64,000 nucleotides of DNA from Macrotrachela quadricornifera (taxonomy: Eukaryota; Rotifera; Eurotatoria; Philodinida; Philodinidae): NCBI GenBank assembly GCA_022393335.1, contig JAJEKB010020660.1, positions 714,418-778,417 on the forward strand. The letters are read 5' to 3'. This document shows, one piece after another, positions 1-12,129 of the stretch. Made by a program: the position numbers and the translations under genes. Positions within the stretch are counted from its first letter, which is position 1. Each line of letters begins with the position of its first letter. Under the pieces are notes generated by a model, which did not search any database, was not told the DNA's origin, and saw only the letters and a program-made list of their open reading frames with translations.

Positions 1-110
1 GTGCTGGCTAGGTGCTGAGGTGCTGGCTGGGTGCTGAGGTGCTGGCTGGGTGCTGATAGGTGCTAGCTAGGTGCTGATAGGTGCTAGCTAGGTGCTGATA
101 GGTGTCGAGC
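1..110. repeat. GGTGCTGA/GGTGCTAGCT minisatellite (left-truncated)
   Basis: Imperfect tandem units of about 18-20 bases (GGTGCTGAGGTGCTGGCTG and variants) run from the window edge to about 110. The same family recurs at 4315-4640, so this is probably the end of a larger array outside the window. Confidence 0.8.
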
Positions 111-343
111 AGATATCGCATAAATGTTGAGAAACCGGCTATTTTCTGAAGCCTATGCTCCCTTTCTCATAGAGAAAAGTTTAGGGAACATAAATTATCT
201 TCTTGCTTATTTGCTTGTGTGTCCACATTCTACTGATGGGTCCAAAAATAAGATAAAAATAAGAGACTATATTACATAAAACTCGATCGAAGGACAATCG
301 AGATCGACAAACACGGATATGATGTTAGTTCTTTTTAATTGTA

Positions 344-1433
344 CAGGGTGTTCCAAAAGTCCCTTTAAAAAGTTCTCCTTAATATTTTTTGATATAATGC
401 AATCGATCAACATAAACTTTTTATCATTTCATGGAGCCTGCTCTGAAGTTTTATTTCATACATAAGAAATAAAATCACACGCAGGGTCCGAGATGGGCAA
501 CTCCAACTCCGGAGTTGGAGTTAACTCCAGAGTTGACACTTTTTCGTGCAGAGTTGGAGTTGAATTTTGAAACTGTTGGGCGGAGTTGGAGTGGAGTGGA
601 CTTGATCTCAATTGGAGTTGGAGTTGAAATTTTCAATTCTTGAATGGAGTTGGAGTGGAGTGGAGTTGTTGCTTTTTACCAACTCCGATTCAACTCCAAC
701 TAACCTAATGTTTTGTAAGCAGAAATGGACAATTCCTACTATGGAGTTGAAGTGGAGCTGAAGTTAACTCCGAAGTTGACACTTTTTTAGCTGGAGTTGG
801 AGTGGAGTTAGAGTGAAGTTTAAAAAAAAATAATGGAGTTGGAGTTGGAGTTGGAGTGGAATTTTGAAAAACTAGGTGGAGTTGGAGTGGAGATTTAGGA
901 AACTAATGGAGTTGGAGTTGGAGTGAGATTTTGAAAGCAAACTGGAGTTGGCGTGGAGTTGGAGTGGCTTACCCTCGGAGTTGCCCATCTCTGCGCAGGG
1001 TAAAATCATATAGTTTAAAAAATGCTTTAAAATCACTTGAGCTACTCAAACACTATTCACATTTTATTCTCACGAGGCTTTTTGGGATACTCTGTGAAAA
1101 AAACTTAATGAACCAAATTTTCGAATGAAATTGGATCTATGAAGAGGTTGAATGCTCTTTATGATTCCCTGAAAAATTCAGCCAAAACGAATGGTTATTT
1201 CCTGAAATAGAGGATTTCCAAAAAATGTTCCGAAATGTAAAAATGTCAGAAAACTTCGATACCTTGTAAATTGAATATTTCAGTAAAAGACCATTAGGTT
1301 TGACTGAAACTTTCAGAGCATTCTGGGAATCATTCAACCTCTTTGTGGACCAAAACTCATTTAGATATTCTTTTTCCATTAATGCGATAGCTATTCACAA
1401 CTTCATTTTTAAAGGGACTTTTGGAACACCGTG
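344..1433. mobile_element. Mariner-type non-autonomous element with TA duplication
   Basis: The ends are inverted repeats of about 28 bases: CAGGGTGTTCCAAAAGTCCC at 344 and its near-complement ending at 1433 (GGAACACCGTG). Both are flanked by TA (342-343 and 1434-1435), the target duplication of Tc1/mariner elements. I see no transposase. A second element occupies 488-993, so the original length was about 580 bases. The family name within mariner is not established. Confidence 0.75.
488..993. mobile_element. hAT-type MITE built of GGAGTT repeats, nested
   Basis: The termini are CCGAGATGGGCAACTCC (488-504) and the complement of CAGAGATGGGCAACTCC (977-993). They are flanked by an exact 8-base direct repeat, CGCAGGGT (480-487 and 994-1001). 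An 8-bp duplication and a CAGRGRTGGGCAA-like end are hallmarks of hAT elements. The body is almost wholly degenerate GGAGTT/AACTCC repeat in both orientations, the same motif as the inner part of its termini. It lies inside the mariner-type element at 344-1433, so it arrived later. There is no coding capacity. Confidence 0.85.
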
Positions 1434-1959
1434 TATAAATGAAGAGCTTTGTGGTAGTTTAGAAATACGATTTTGACGAGAAAGAGCTGAGCAAGTCATC
1501 TGATGAGCTTTGTTTGTAAAATAAGTCGATGCTACGTCATAGACTAAATCATCGTTTGTCAAATAATTTTCATACAGCCATTTTCTTAATACGGTATGTT
1601 AGAAAATAACGTACTCAGATCTTGACAGCTTTCTAATTTAATTTCTCTAAACATAAAATCCTGGTATTTGGTGCATCTATTCGTATTAAAAGGCTCTTCT
1701 GTCCAAAATTTTCTCCTTGAGTAACATCATGGTTCACGCTTTACAAGGAGAATACATCTCCATAACGCACTCACAAAAGAATCTCATTTTGTCGGAGACG
1801 GAAAATTGGTTAATTTCCAAGTAGCTAAAGGCTCTACTTCAGTACTTCTTTACTACACCCGTACTCCATGCAAACTCCACTCTAGTTCAAGTGTACTTCG
1901 CTCCCCCTTCAATCCTACCGCAATATTACTCTAATCTCCTCTGATTGCAACTCGGTGTA

Positions 1960-4196
1960 CTCGAAGGTATGCACTGGTCCAGTCCGACTGGATACCCAGT
2001 CACGGCTGGCTCATCAATTATTAGAAGATTATCCTTGGGTTCTATAACCTATATTATGAAGGTATCCTTAGGTCCTCAAGTTCTATATCAGGAGGGTACC
2101 CTCACTCACCAAGTTCTATATTGGGAGTGTACCACTGGGTCTTCAAGTTCTATATTAGTTAGATAGCTTTTGGCCTTCGAGTTCTATATTCCGAAGGTAC
2201 CTCTAGGTCCTTAACTCCTATATTAGGAGAGTACGCTCACCTCTCAAGTCCTGTATTAGGAGGGTACCTCTAAGTCCTTGTATCCTATTGTATAGCAGTA
2301 TGAAAGTAACAATACCAATATCAAGCAATAGCAATTGCTTTTAGTAACGACTAGTATCGGTATTGGTGTAGGAGTCGCTGTCCTCTGACGTCAAATATCA
2401 ATACTTTTAAAAATTGGCAACGGATTCGGATTTCTCGACCCCAGAAAACTTCGATCAAACTTTATGAAAAGTCGTTATTTTCATAAAGTAAAGTATTTCC
2501 TGATGAAAGAATCAAAAATTTTTAATTGGTTTCTCAAAGTTTTCGAATTTGATTTTTATCCTTCACAAAAGGTTAATTTTCGAAAATAACGACTTTTTAA
2601 AAAGTTTGATCAGAAACACTTGGGGTCGAGGAATTCGAAGCTGTTGTCGGTTTTTTCACATTATTGATATTTGACGTGAGAGACCAACAGCCTGCTACAC
2701 CAAATATCGATAGCAGCCAATACCAATATCAAGTGCTATTAAGGCTACCCCCCCCCTCTTTTTTTTTGTCGAACTTTTTGGAAAAATTTTTTTTGTTTAT
2801 ATGTGCTGTAGAGAGACCATGTGTTGGTATCTCGATTGTCGTTTAAATGATCTCGATTGGTCCTGCCATTCAATTGCTATCGGGTGTCCACGCAAAGGAA
2901 TGACCGAAAAAAATTTTTTTCAAAAATTTTTTTTAATGTGCTCAGTGGATTCTACATGAAAAGTTGTTTATAAAAATGTTGAAAAAAAAATCAGAGTGTT
3001 TCCAAACTTATTTTTTAGTTTTCTCAAAACTAGGTTTTCATCGACAGAGTTTGATTGTGCCACCATCAACCCTACCTTAACTTTGTCCGATCGAGCTGAA
3101 ATTTTTACCAGAGATACTTGGATATAACCTCCAGAGGTAAAATCGGCCGTTTTCATTTTCGATCATTTCGTTCGAGTTTATGGGGTTTTCGAGATCGATT
3201 TCTCGGTTTTTTCGAGATCGTTTTCGTATTTTTGTTATAAAAAAAAAAGAAAGCGAGTTTTTGAAAAACGTTGAAAAATACCTCTGAGATACAGGTGTAG
3301 GTGCTCTCAAAAAAAATTTCAGCTCAATCGGACGAAGTTTGATGGGTAAAACCGGTGGTACAATAAGACCATATGGAAAACCACTAATTTTCGAAAAATC
3401 CAAGAAGACCCCTTTTGAAAATTTTTTCCTCGAACACGTGTCTCATCAATTTAGGTCCTCTATTTGTGGTAAAAATTTCAGCTCGATTGGACTTGCCGTT
3501 CTTGAGGTCTAAAAATCATGAAAAAAGAGCGGGGGGGGGGTACCCTTAACTGTTATTGCTATTGTTACATCCATACCTCTATACAATAGGACTTCAGGAC
3601 CTAAGGATATCCTACCAATATATGACTAGAGCACCCGAGAGCACTCGCATAATATAAGACTTGAGGACCTTGATATACCTTCCCAATTTGGAATTTGAGC
3701 ACTCGAGGGTACCCCTATAATATAGGACTTCAGAACCTAGAGATATCCTTCCAATATAGGACTTAAGAATCTAAGGGTACCTTAGTAATATAGGACTAGA
3801 GGACTTAGAGGTACTTTCCCAATATAGGACTTGAGGACATAAGGGCACTCCCATAATATAGGACTTGAGGACTTAGAGGTACCCTCCCAAAATAGGACTT
3901 GAGGACCTAAGGGCACCCTCATAATATAGGACTTGAGCACACAAGGTTACCCTATAATATAGGATTAGAGGACTTAGACGTACTCTCCCAATATAAGACT
4001 TAAGGACCTAAGGACACCCTCATAATATAGGACTTGAACACACAAGCGTACCCCATAATATAGGACTTGAAGACCTACGGGCACCTCCATAATATAAGAC
4101 TAGAAGACTTAGAGGTATTCTGAAAATATAGGAGTTCAGGGCCAAAGGATATCCTTCTAATGACTGATTAGCCAATCCTGACTGAAATTGATGCAT
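1960..4196. repeat. Large foldback with minisatellite arms
   Basis: The left arm (about 1965-2300) has tandem units reading GGTCCTCAAGTTCTATAT with GGAGGGTACC. The right arm (about 3560-4190) carries the same units in reverse complement (ATATAGGACTTGAGGACC with GGGTACC). Both outer ends carry GGTATGCA (left near 1966; complement near 4185) followed by a similar stretch of about 60 bases. Two smaller palindromes fill the centre: 2330-2745 (arms with GACGTCAAATATCAATA) and 2742-3549 (arms starting at a C-run and ending at a G-run). No target duplication is clear, so the outer boundaries are approximate. Confidence 0.65.
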
Positions 4197-4314
4197 ACCT
4201 ATCTATTTCCAGACACCCCTAGCCTATCTCACCCAACCCGAGCATCCCTAGCTTATTTCGCCCATCCTAAACATATTCCATCCAGTACCATTCACTGTGG
4301 TTTAAAGAGCTGCT

Positions 4315-4640
4315 CAGGTGCTGGGTAGGTGCTGAGTAGGTACTAGGGTGCTGCAGGCACCTACCTCGCACTTTCCCCCTTGACTATATTCCATCCAGTA
4401 CCAATCACTGTGCTTTAAAGAGCTGCTTAGATGCTAAACAGGTGCTGAGCGGGTGCTGAGGTGCTGAGCGGATGCTGAGGTGCTGAGGTGCTGAACCGGT
4501 GCTGAGGTGCTGAGCGGATGCTGAGGTGCTGAACCGGTGCTGAGGTGCTGAACGGGTGCTGAGGTGCTGGCTGGGTGCTGAGGTGCTGACTAGGTGCCGA
4601 GGTGCTGGCGGCACCTACATCGCACTTTCCCCCTTGAGTA
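4315..4640. repeat. GGTGCTGAG minisatellite in a short tandem duplication
   Basis: Two copies of a module begin ATTCCATCCAGTACCA (about 4267 and 4388), run into GGTGCTGAGCGGATGCTGAG-type units, and end GGCACCTAC.TCGCACTTTCC (about 4353 and 4610). The second copy has expanded to about 12 units. The open frame on the minus strand here is low-complexity repeat and is not a gene. Confidence 0.75.
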
Positions 4641-5794
4641 AAATATATTGAAACAAATCAAACTCATAATTTCTCTGACAATATACTTGTGATCTCATGG
4701 AAAGGTATTATTCAAAAAAAAATGCTGTAACATATCTTCAAAGGTTTTAATAATATTTTCATCATTAGTATAGGTTTTTAACCATTGTAAAACATCAAAT
4801 GACTTCATATTCATTTTATCTTTTTAGTAGAATGAAATAAATAAAAAATATAACGAGAGAAGAGAAGAAGTTTAACCTAAAAAGTAAGGTACATAATTCA
4901 AGCAAATTCAAGTTTTAATTAATAGAGGAGATAAAACGTTTATTTAGAATATATCTCGATGATACAAGCATATTTATGGATAATAATTAAGAAAATTAGA
5001 TTGATATAGCTTACCTACTAGTAAAATACTCTTTAAGACAACATTCTTGATTCTATAAGTAGGACATAGATGTTAAAATAGGACACGGTAGAAATAATGT
5101 CCAGAAAAGTGTTCATTATATCGATCCTGAAGAAACATCGTAAAGATGTTCACTATGTTATATCAATAGTACAATAGTATCAATAAAAATATGATGATAC
5201 ATCACATAAAAAAAATAAACAATAAAAATAAATGGTAGATCTAGTATGTCTTTACAAACTTTTCCACAGTATTATCAAAAAGTGATATTTTTGTTGATTT
5301 AAGGGTTTATTTCGAAATTCTATTCTAAGGTGAATATTGGATAAACAGATTACACGAATTAATATTAAAAAATTACAAAACAAACAAAATTTTCGATCGT
5401 TGGAGGATGTCGTCCAATTGTTGTATGGCACCATCTCGTTACATGTAAGAAAGAAAAGAAATATGTATGAAAACAGTTCTGTTATATACATCTTAAATTT
5501 TACTAAACAAAATGATTCTGCTCACTTTTTCGTAGTCGTCATTATGTGTATTTGATCCAATCATGTTTACTCTTTTAAACTGGTTTTAATTGATTATTTT
5601 AATTGGTGATCTGAAAATGTTTAGAGAACATACAGAACTTTTTATCATCCAATATATTTTTATAGAATCTCTAACAGTTTATATTAACAAACTGAACCAT
5701 CTTTAATTCGACGTTAGAAAACAATGTACTTCGAATGGTTCAATACTACTATACAGAACCATTGATGGTTCTGTAAAACTTCTTTTTCTTTCAG
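4641..5794. other. Intergenic, AT-rich
   Basis: No convincing gene. An open stretch at 5334-5444 ends at a fair splice donor (CAT then GTAAGA at 5445) and would join in phase to the exon at 5795. However, it lacks an ATG and has an in-frame TGA at 5331, so it is at most part of a gene model. A short perfect hairpin, CAGAACCATTGATGGTTCTG, lies near 5755. Confidence 0.5.
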
Positions 5795-6067
5795 AGTGGT
5801 GCATGTAATTCGTTGGCAGATTTTTGTGAGGAACAAATCAAATATACCGATGAGACCACTCAAGAAATAGCAGCAGACTCCGGATTAATGGTGCAGAGAA
5901 AACAGGAAGGTAGCCCAGAAACAGTAGCAAACGTCGAGTCTGAAGTAGGAAGAATCAATGAAAAAGATAAACACGAAGAGACAATGGAAGGAACGTCGAT
6001 GATAAAAAATCAAAAGTTTATGGTTCAACAACGTGATGAAAATTCATCAGAACAAAATAAAAAATAA
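5795..6067 (+). CDS. Possible 3' exon of an unknown small acidic protein
   Basis: An open frame of about 90 codons follows a good splice acceptor (a CTTTTTCTTTCAG-like tract ending at 5794) and ends in TAA at 6067. The product is hydrophilic and rich in Glu, Lys, Gln and Asn, with no signal peptide, membrane segment or motif that I recognise. It is probably disordered. No ATG begins the frame, so if real it is a terminal exon. The best upstream candidate is 5334-5444, which joins in phase 0 across a 350-base intron but has no start codon of its own. The protein is not recognised, and it could be a chance or decayed exon. Confidence 0.3.
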   Translation, partial: SGACNSLADFCEEQIKYTDETTQEIAADSGLMVQRKQEGSPETVANVESEVGRINEKDKHEETMEGTSMIKNQKFMVQQRDENSSEQNKK

Positions 6068-7330
6068 ATGTGATTTCTTTTTTACTCCAAATAAAATTTT
6101 TTCATTTTAAAGTGGTAAATTTTTCATTGTTGTTTTTTTCAAAAGGAGTTTCTTTTTAGTCAAATAAATTTGTTTTTCTATTGAAATATAGTTCTTGTTT
6201 TCAATAAGAATCAAGTTCTTTCATATTAAATTTCAAAACTTAGCTCTTTTAGCAACGCGTTTTTTTCTTTAAATAATTTCTTTCGTTTTCATTGAAATAA
6301 TTTTATTTGTTTTTTGTTTTTAAATAAAAGTAATAAGCTCGAACGCATATATCGAAAAAATTTTCAAGTTGTGGTTTATTTGATATGTTTCTGCAAATAT
6401 ATCACATAGACAATTTCTATGCCTTGTTTTATCGAATGTATATCATCGTGAAATGGATATTCATATATGCAGAGAACAAAGAATACGACATAAGAAGTTG
6501 AAAATGAACATGCTGAAATTTTATGACAAAGGCTAAGAATGCTTATTGTAACGCGTCATGCAACTATTACTAGTATTATCATCATGATAGAAGAATAATC
6601 TGCGTTTGTATATGTCCAAGAAAGCGTTACGTAGTTAATTATAGCGATCAAGGCAAACTGTTATGGCATGTCTTTCCTGTGCCATAAATATGTTCTCTCT
6701 TATTATCTTTAGTTCCATTCAATCACGTTTACATTCTTTCTCATTCTTCCTTACATCTCAAATGTATTTAAACTACTGATCGTGTTTAGAATAAGGGATT
6801 GTTTTGTAGAAGAGATTACGCGAACAGATAAAGCCGCGTGTTGTATTTATGAATAAGAAAAATTTTAACAAAGAAAAAGGACACTAAAAAAATCATGAGT
6901 CTCCCGAGATCTATTGTTTCATCTGACGCTCATATGAACATTATATTTTTATATTTCTCTATAATCTTTAAAGCTATCTTACGAAAGAGGTCCACAAACT
7001 CCCACATCGTTTTCTATTGCAACCTTCGATAATTATAGGTAATCAGCCATGATAAAGCTTAATCTCAGAGACTCAGAGTTCGAAAAACTGGTTTCCTATT
7101 GAAAAAGTCTTTTCGTCAAAGAAATCTTTCTGATCCATTTAAATTTAACATTTTTAAGGTAATGATCTTCTCAGAACTTTGCTGTTTTTATTTAAAGAGA
7201 AAAGATCAAATAAACTAAGACAAAAAATAATAAAAAACCTAAAAAAGTATTTGATATTTTGTTGTCATACTTTTTTTTTTGTTTATGAATAGCATACATT
7301 TCTCTGTGACATCTCCTTTTAACTATTGTT
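6068..7330. other. Intergenic, AT-rich
   Basis: Nothing is recognised in this stretch apart from poly-T and poly-A runs just after the preceding exon. Confidence 0.5.
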
Positions 7331-7336
7331 TTTTAG

Positions 7337-7802
7337 TTTTTCAATGGTTTCGGGATGATCTTGGGTGTCAACCGTATAAACATTTGATTGAACTAGGACT
7401 TATCGAGGAACACAAAGAAGAAAGAAAACAGTTTGCTAACTGGATACGAACAAATTCTCGAAAGCAGGAAACATTGATGGAGTTTACAATGCCAAAAACG
7501 ATTGTATTTAAGCTGTATATCGTGATGAACCTAATAAGAAAGGTGGTATTCATCAGAAAAAAAGTTTCCTTAAAAAGTCATGGGTATGACTTGGTGTTTG
7601 TTCAAAAAATGTATCTCCATTGGTGATATTTGAACAAGGTACAATTGACCATGATCGATACATTGAAGAGATGCTTCCTGTGGCACTTAAATATGGAAAT
7701 GACGTCTTTGCAAATGGCTGGACATTCCGCCAAGACGGTGCTAGACTTCATGCTCATCATTTAACGCAGCAATAGTGCCATGATAACTTTTCAGCATCTA
7801 TT
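7337..7802 (+). pseudogene. Tc1/mariner-superfamily transposase fragment (broken)
   Basis: The first part (7337-7600) reads as a transposase N-terminal and core segment but drifts out of frame near 7570. A second frame (about 7625-7770) encodes IFEQGTIDHDRYIEEMLP and then FRQDGARLHAHH. This is the central Asp region of a DDE transposase (QDGA.LH) preceded by the typical DRYIEEMLP-like stretch. A stop follows, and the homology ends abruptly at 7803, where a minus-strand mariner begins. The third catalytic acidic residue is absent. It is clearly dead and partial. Confidence 0.7.
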
Positions 7803-7804
7803 TA

Positions 7805-8712
7805 GGTCTAACTAAAAATTTTGCAATTTAAAAAAAAAGAAAGTTCAAATTTTATTACATCTGAATGTTCAACATAGTCTCCATGATTATTCATACAAAA
7901 TTCTATCCTTTCTAACAGTTTGTCAAAAGATTTTTTATATTCTTCTTCTGGAATATTTTTCATCACCTTGAATACCGCACAAGCTAATGATTTTCCATTT
8001 GTTTGATCGATTAAATCATTCCTGATATAATCATCTAGCCCATAATCACACGGTGCAAGGTCAGGTGAATATGGTAGATGTGCCATTATATTAATACCTC
8101 TTTCTGTTAAATAATTAATAACGTCAGAATGAATATGGGATCGAGCATTGTCGTAATGCAATTTTCAATACAGTAGTTGTGATCTATAGTCTTGCTTTCA
8201 TAAACAAAATGTATAAGAACAGGAGCATTTGATTTAAAGAAAATAGGAAGTAAATCTTTTTGTTCAAATTTGCTTCGACGAATTATAGTAGTTCGTGATT
8301 CACCTTCGCCAACCCAACTTGAGTTCTTTGGCTTGTGATGAATCTACCTATGGTAAATCCACATTTCATCACCTGTTATACTATCACATAATCGCCAGGA
8401 ACTATTTTGAAATTGCGCCAAATTTTCGCGACAAAGTTTAACCCGTTGTTGTTTTTGTTCATTAATAAGTTGAGACAGTACCCAACGAGATGTAATTTTT
8501 TTCAACTTGAGACAGTCGCGGATAATTTGTTCTATTGTACCATGAGAAAGAGAGAAATCTCAGCTATAATTTCATGATAAGTTGAATTTGGATCACTACT
8601 GATCACTTGTCGAACCAGTTCAATATTTTCATCTGTAAGCTCAGATACTGAACGACCAAATCGAGCGTCATCATTGACATCTTCTCTTCCCTCACGAAAG
8701 CGTTTTGTTCAT
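7805..8712 (-). pseudogene. Mariner transposase, 5'-truncated and frameshifted
   Basis: Read on the minus strand, the frames give in order RFREGREDVNDDARFGRS, a helix-turn-helix-like region, GDEMWIYHR (first catalytic Asp), HYDNARSH (second) and YSPDLAPCDYG (third). This is the DD34D mariner arrangement. The C-terminal 117 codons (7808-8161) are open. Upstream of 8161 the frame is broken and has stops, and the N-terminal DNA-binding part before RFREG is missing. The left end GGTCTAACTAAAAATT abuts a TA (7803-7804), as expected for mariner. I could not find a matching right terminal repeat. It sits directly against the Tc1-like fragment at 7337-7802. Confidence 0.8.
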
Positions 8713-9991
8713 GACATCAAAATTCATAGTTCAAGCTGAATCAAAAATATATTAAAATACAAAAGACTTCCACTCTGTAAAAAAAATAGTACTGAATCAC
8801 CCTTGTTTCTTCGATACGATATGCGAGATCGATCTAGAACTTTTTTCACATACACACTAGACACTGTTTTTAATAAATATTATTGCTATATTAAAAGTAC
8901 ATATACTCACCTTACACACAAGCACAAATATTGAAACATTTTTTTCTCAATTTTTCTGTTTGATAATATTGAAACGATAGTAATCAGTAAAGAAAATATG
9001 ATTGACTCGAATATTTATCTTTTATGATTTTCGTATATATAAATACAAAAAAAGGTATTTCGCTTAAAATGAAACATACAAAAGGATGTATCTAAAACAA
9101 ATTCAGTGATCATTTAAACATAAATTTAGTATCCTTTCAAATAGAAAATAAATTTGATTATCTTGATCATAAAAAAATTATAGTTTTATCCAATAGGAAT
9201 TGATTCTCTCATCAATTTTACTGCACATTAGACTAATAAAAAGAAAAAAAAGTATGATTGAATATTTAACGATAATTACTATTATAAAGAACAGTCCATA
9301 AATGGTTCACCCGCTTATCAGACGATCTTTTTTACTACAAGTAAATGAACCACATTCAAGCCTTCTATATTATAAGGAGAAAACGTCAAGGGCTGTCGTA
9401 TAGATTACCCATAGATCCTCAAGAGTGTAAGACAATAAAGGGAGAAGGGATATAAAGCTACATGGACTATAAAAATATGTGCGACATGAGAGTATGGGAC
9501 CGTAAAGCTTCGATCTATATGTATCATATCGAGTATTTATATGTCTGTGATCAGATGAAAAATTAAACGTTTGAAGTCATAACGTAAAAGGAGAAGCCAG
9601 TCGTGTAGTATGCATGAACTCTCTCTAGTCTTTCTATCAAGTGTTGTGGTACGATTGAAGTTGATTTTCATTCTTTTGCTTTTCTTTGAACTTGTTCTTT
9701 TTGTAAACACGAAAATCGAGTTATTTCACACATTAATCAATAGTTTTTGTTAAGATCTATTAGACAATATGATGCATATTCCTCAAAAAATGTCTCTCTA
9801 TCTTACCATGCGACGATCTGCATAATATCAATGTTCGATAGGATGTATATTGATATCCTAGATAAACAATGATAAGTCCATTCATTCACATTGACTTCTA
9901 TAAGTTCATTGTTGAAAGATATTTTAAACCGTAATTTTTAATTTATTAAAAACTCAAGTTTATATATCTGACAAAAAAAAAACGCCAATAT
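8713..9991. other. Intergenic, AT-rich
   Basis: No gene or clear repeat is seen. This is the 3' flank of the vWA gene that follows on the minus strand. Confidence 0.5.
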
Positions 9992-11211
9992 TTATTTTTT
10001 ACGTCGTTGCCATTTTTGAACCATACGTGCTGCCTGATCTTCACTAATAGCTTCATCTTCTAATAATTCATAATTTGTTTCAGATGCTAATTCACTATGT
10101 ATACTACTATTAGTTGAAAAGTTTGATGGATTTTCTGATTGTAATCGAAATTGAATTCTCATTTCAGCCATATCAGGACATTTTCCATAACCATCAGTAG
10201 CTGCTAATGATAAAGCACCATAAGAATTTTTTATTCGTTTTGAACGAATATTTTTCGATGAAAACATTTCATTAAGTCGTTTAGCTTTTGTTTTATCATC
10301 AACACCTTCAGCTTCAGCTTTTTGCATTTCATGATCAATATCTGGTAGAGCATCTTGCATTAAACGATCTAATGATATTTCTTCACGTACACCACCAATA
10401 ATAACTTTTGCTAATAATTTTGAATTAACCATTGGAACATATTGTCCACCGGTTATATAAGCTAATGCCATAAAAAAATCTCGATAACGAACTAAAATAA
10501 AATATAAAAACAAAAAATAATAATTTTAAAATTTATATTTAAAAAAATCTACCAATAGATGGTTCAACACCAACTGTATAGAGTGTAATATGTTCTTCAG
10601 CCATTTCTCGAACAATTCTAGCTGGATCATGACCAGCAGGACATCCATTTGGAAAAGAATCACCATTTTGATCAAGTCCATGTGGTGGTGCATCCGAAAT
10701 AAGTATACAAATTTTAGTAGAATTTTTTCGCCATGATAATTTAAGAACAGCATCAAGAGCATCAGCAACTGCTTCAGGTGCATCACCACCACCAGCTGCA
10801 TGACAATTTTCTAACCAACTTTTCATTTCATTAACTTTATCAGTAAAATCATGTACATGTGTAACAAATGAAGAATCCTATATAAATAAAAAATTTATCT
10901 ATGATATTAATATTTATTATTTTATACATACTTGCGGTGGATGATCACGATATTCAACAAGTGCTAAATGTATATCACTCTTTTCACTTACAATAATTTC
11001 TTCAACAATTGAACGAATATTATTCATTGCACTATGTATATATGGTCCCATTGATCCTGTACAATCCATTGCAAATACAAGATCTAAAGAAATATTTGTA
11101 AAAATAATATATAAAAATAAATTTTAAAGAAAAATATTTACCAAGAATCGATGCATTATGTTTAGCTAATTGAGGACGATCAACTTTTTCGATTTGTAAT
11201 GTTGTAGTCAT
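9992..11211 (-). CDS. vWA-domain protein, vwkA-like, 4 exons, 348 aa
   Basis: Exons on the minus strand are 11142-11211, 10932-11083, 10553-10877 and 9992-10491. All junctions are GT-AG, phases match, and the total is 1047 bases from ATG to TAA. The introns are short (58, 54 and 61 bases). The von Willebrand A domain starts at once: its metal site is D30-C-T-G-S-M35, then AGGGDAPEA (about residues 102-110) and ILISDAPPHGL (about 132-142). A segment with RYRDFFMALAYITGGQYVP follows. This order is characteristic of the vWA part of Dictyostelium-type alpha-kinase VwkA and its relatives, but no alpha-kinase domain follows. The C-terminal 150 residues are polar and end in a basic WQRRKK. It is likely intracellular because there is no signal peptide. 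The function is unknown beyond metal-dependent protein binding. Confidence 0.85.
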
Positions 11212-12129
11212 TGTAAAATATGTCTTATTTGCAAGTATTAAATGAAAGAACTGATGAAGAAATAACTAATCTTTTTCTATTTTATATCTTGCTTTTTATT
11301 TTTTTTTCTGTTCTTTATATTAAGAGTGGTGTAAGTTTTTCTTTCTTGTATGACTCATCGATTGTGTAAGAATGACGTTAGATTAGAAAAATCAGTAATT
11401 CATTATGAAATGATAATAGTCAAACTTTTAATTACGAGATGTATAAAGAAAATTATTTGATTGAGAAATCAAATGATTCACAATATTAGTTATTATTATT
11501 TTTTACTAATCCGCATTTTATTCATTATATGAATATTGCAGCCAAACTTTGTATTGACTTCTCTATCGTCCAGGTTATTTTTCAATCCAAAATTTATTGA
11601 CGTTTAGGCTACGTAGTAGTCCCGCCATTGGAGCAATGCAATAACCTGTTTTCTCAATAACTCAAAAACGAAAGAACATAAAAATCTGTAATTTTTGTCA
11701 TTCGATACAACAGATTCTAAGGTATGAAAGTATAATAAAATTTGAATGGCCAACAAATCGACTAAGAAGATGAATTCGTTAGTAAAGATTTTAGAAATAG
11801 TATTGAAAAAGAATCTTTGGCTAAAGTTTGACTTGAAATAGGACTATTCGATAGAATAGTTCGTCCTATTTTGCTTGTTAAAAGCAAAAACTGCCTGCGC
11901 TTATCTGTAGTTTTGGAAAAAGTTATCATGAACCCAGCCTCTAGCGAGAAAACGGGTTACAGACTCAAAATTCTTCCTTTTCCACTCGTTTTTTAAACTA
12001 CTTGCGTACTCCTGAGAGTTGCATATCAAAAATTTCTGTCATGGTATGTAGGACAGAGTCAGATTCATTTTTCTCACCATTCACTTCAACGAGTATTAAT
12101 CAGATATTCATACATATGTGTTTGAAACA
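11212..12129. other. Intergenic, upstream of the vWA gene
   Basis: No coding region is seen. It should hold the vWA promoter toward its left end, but no clear core element could be assigned. Confidence 0.5.

Noticed and set aside
4405..4614. Minus-strand frame rich in Ser, Ala, Pro, Gln and His
   Set aside because: It is a direct translation of the GGTGCTGAG minisatellite.
5337..5555. Plus-strand frame of 72 codons starting at TTG
   Set aside because: There is no ATG. Only the part to 5444 could be an exon, and even that is doubtful.
7808..8161. Taken alone, a short intact protein
   Set aside because: It is only the C-terminal third of a mariner transposase whose upstream part is broken.
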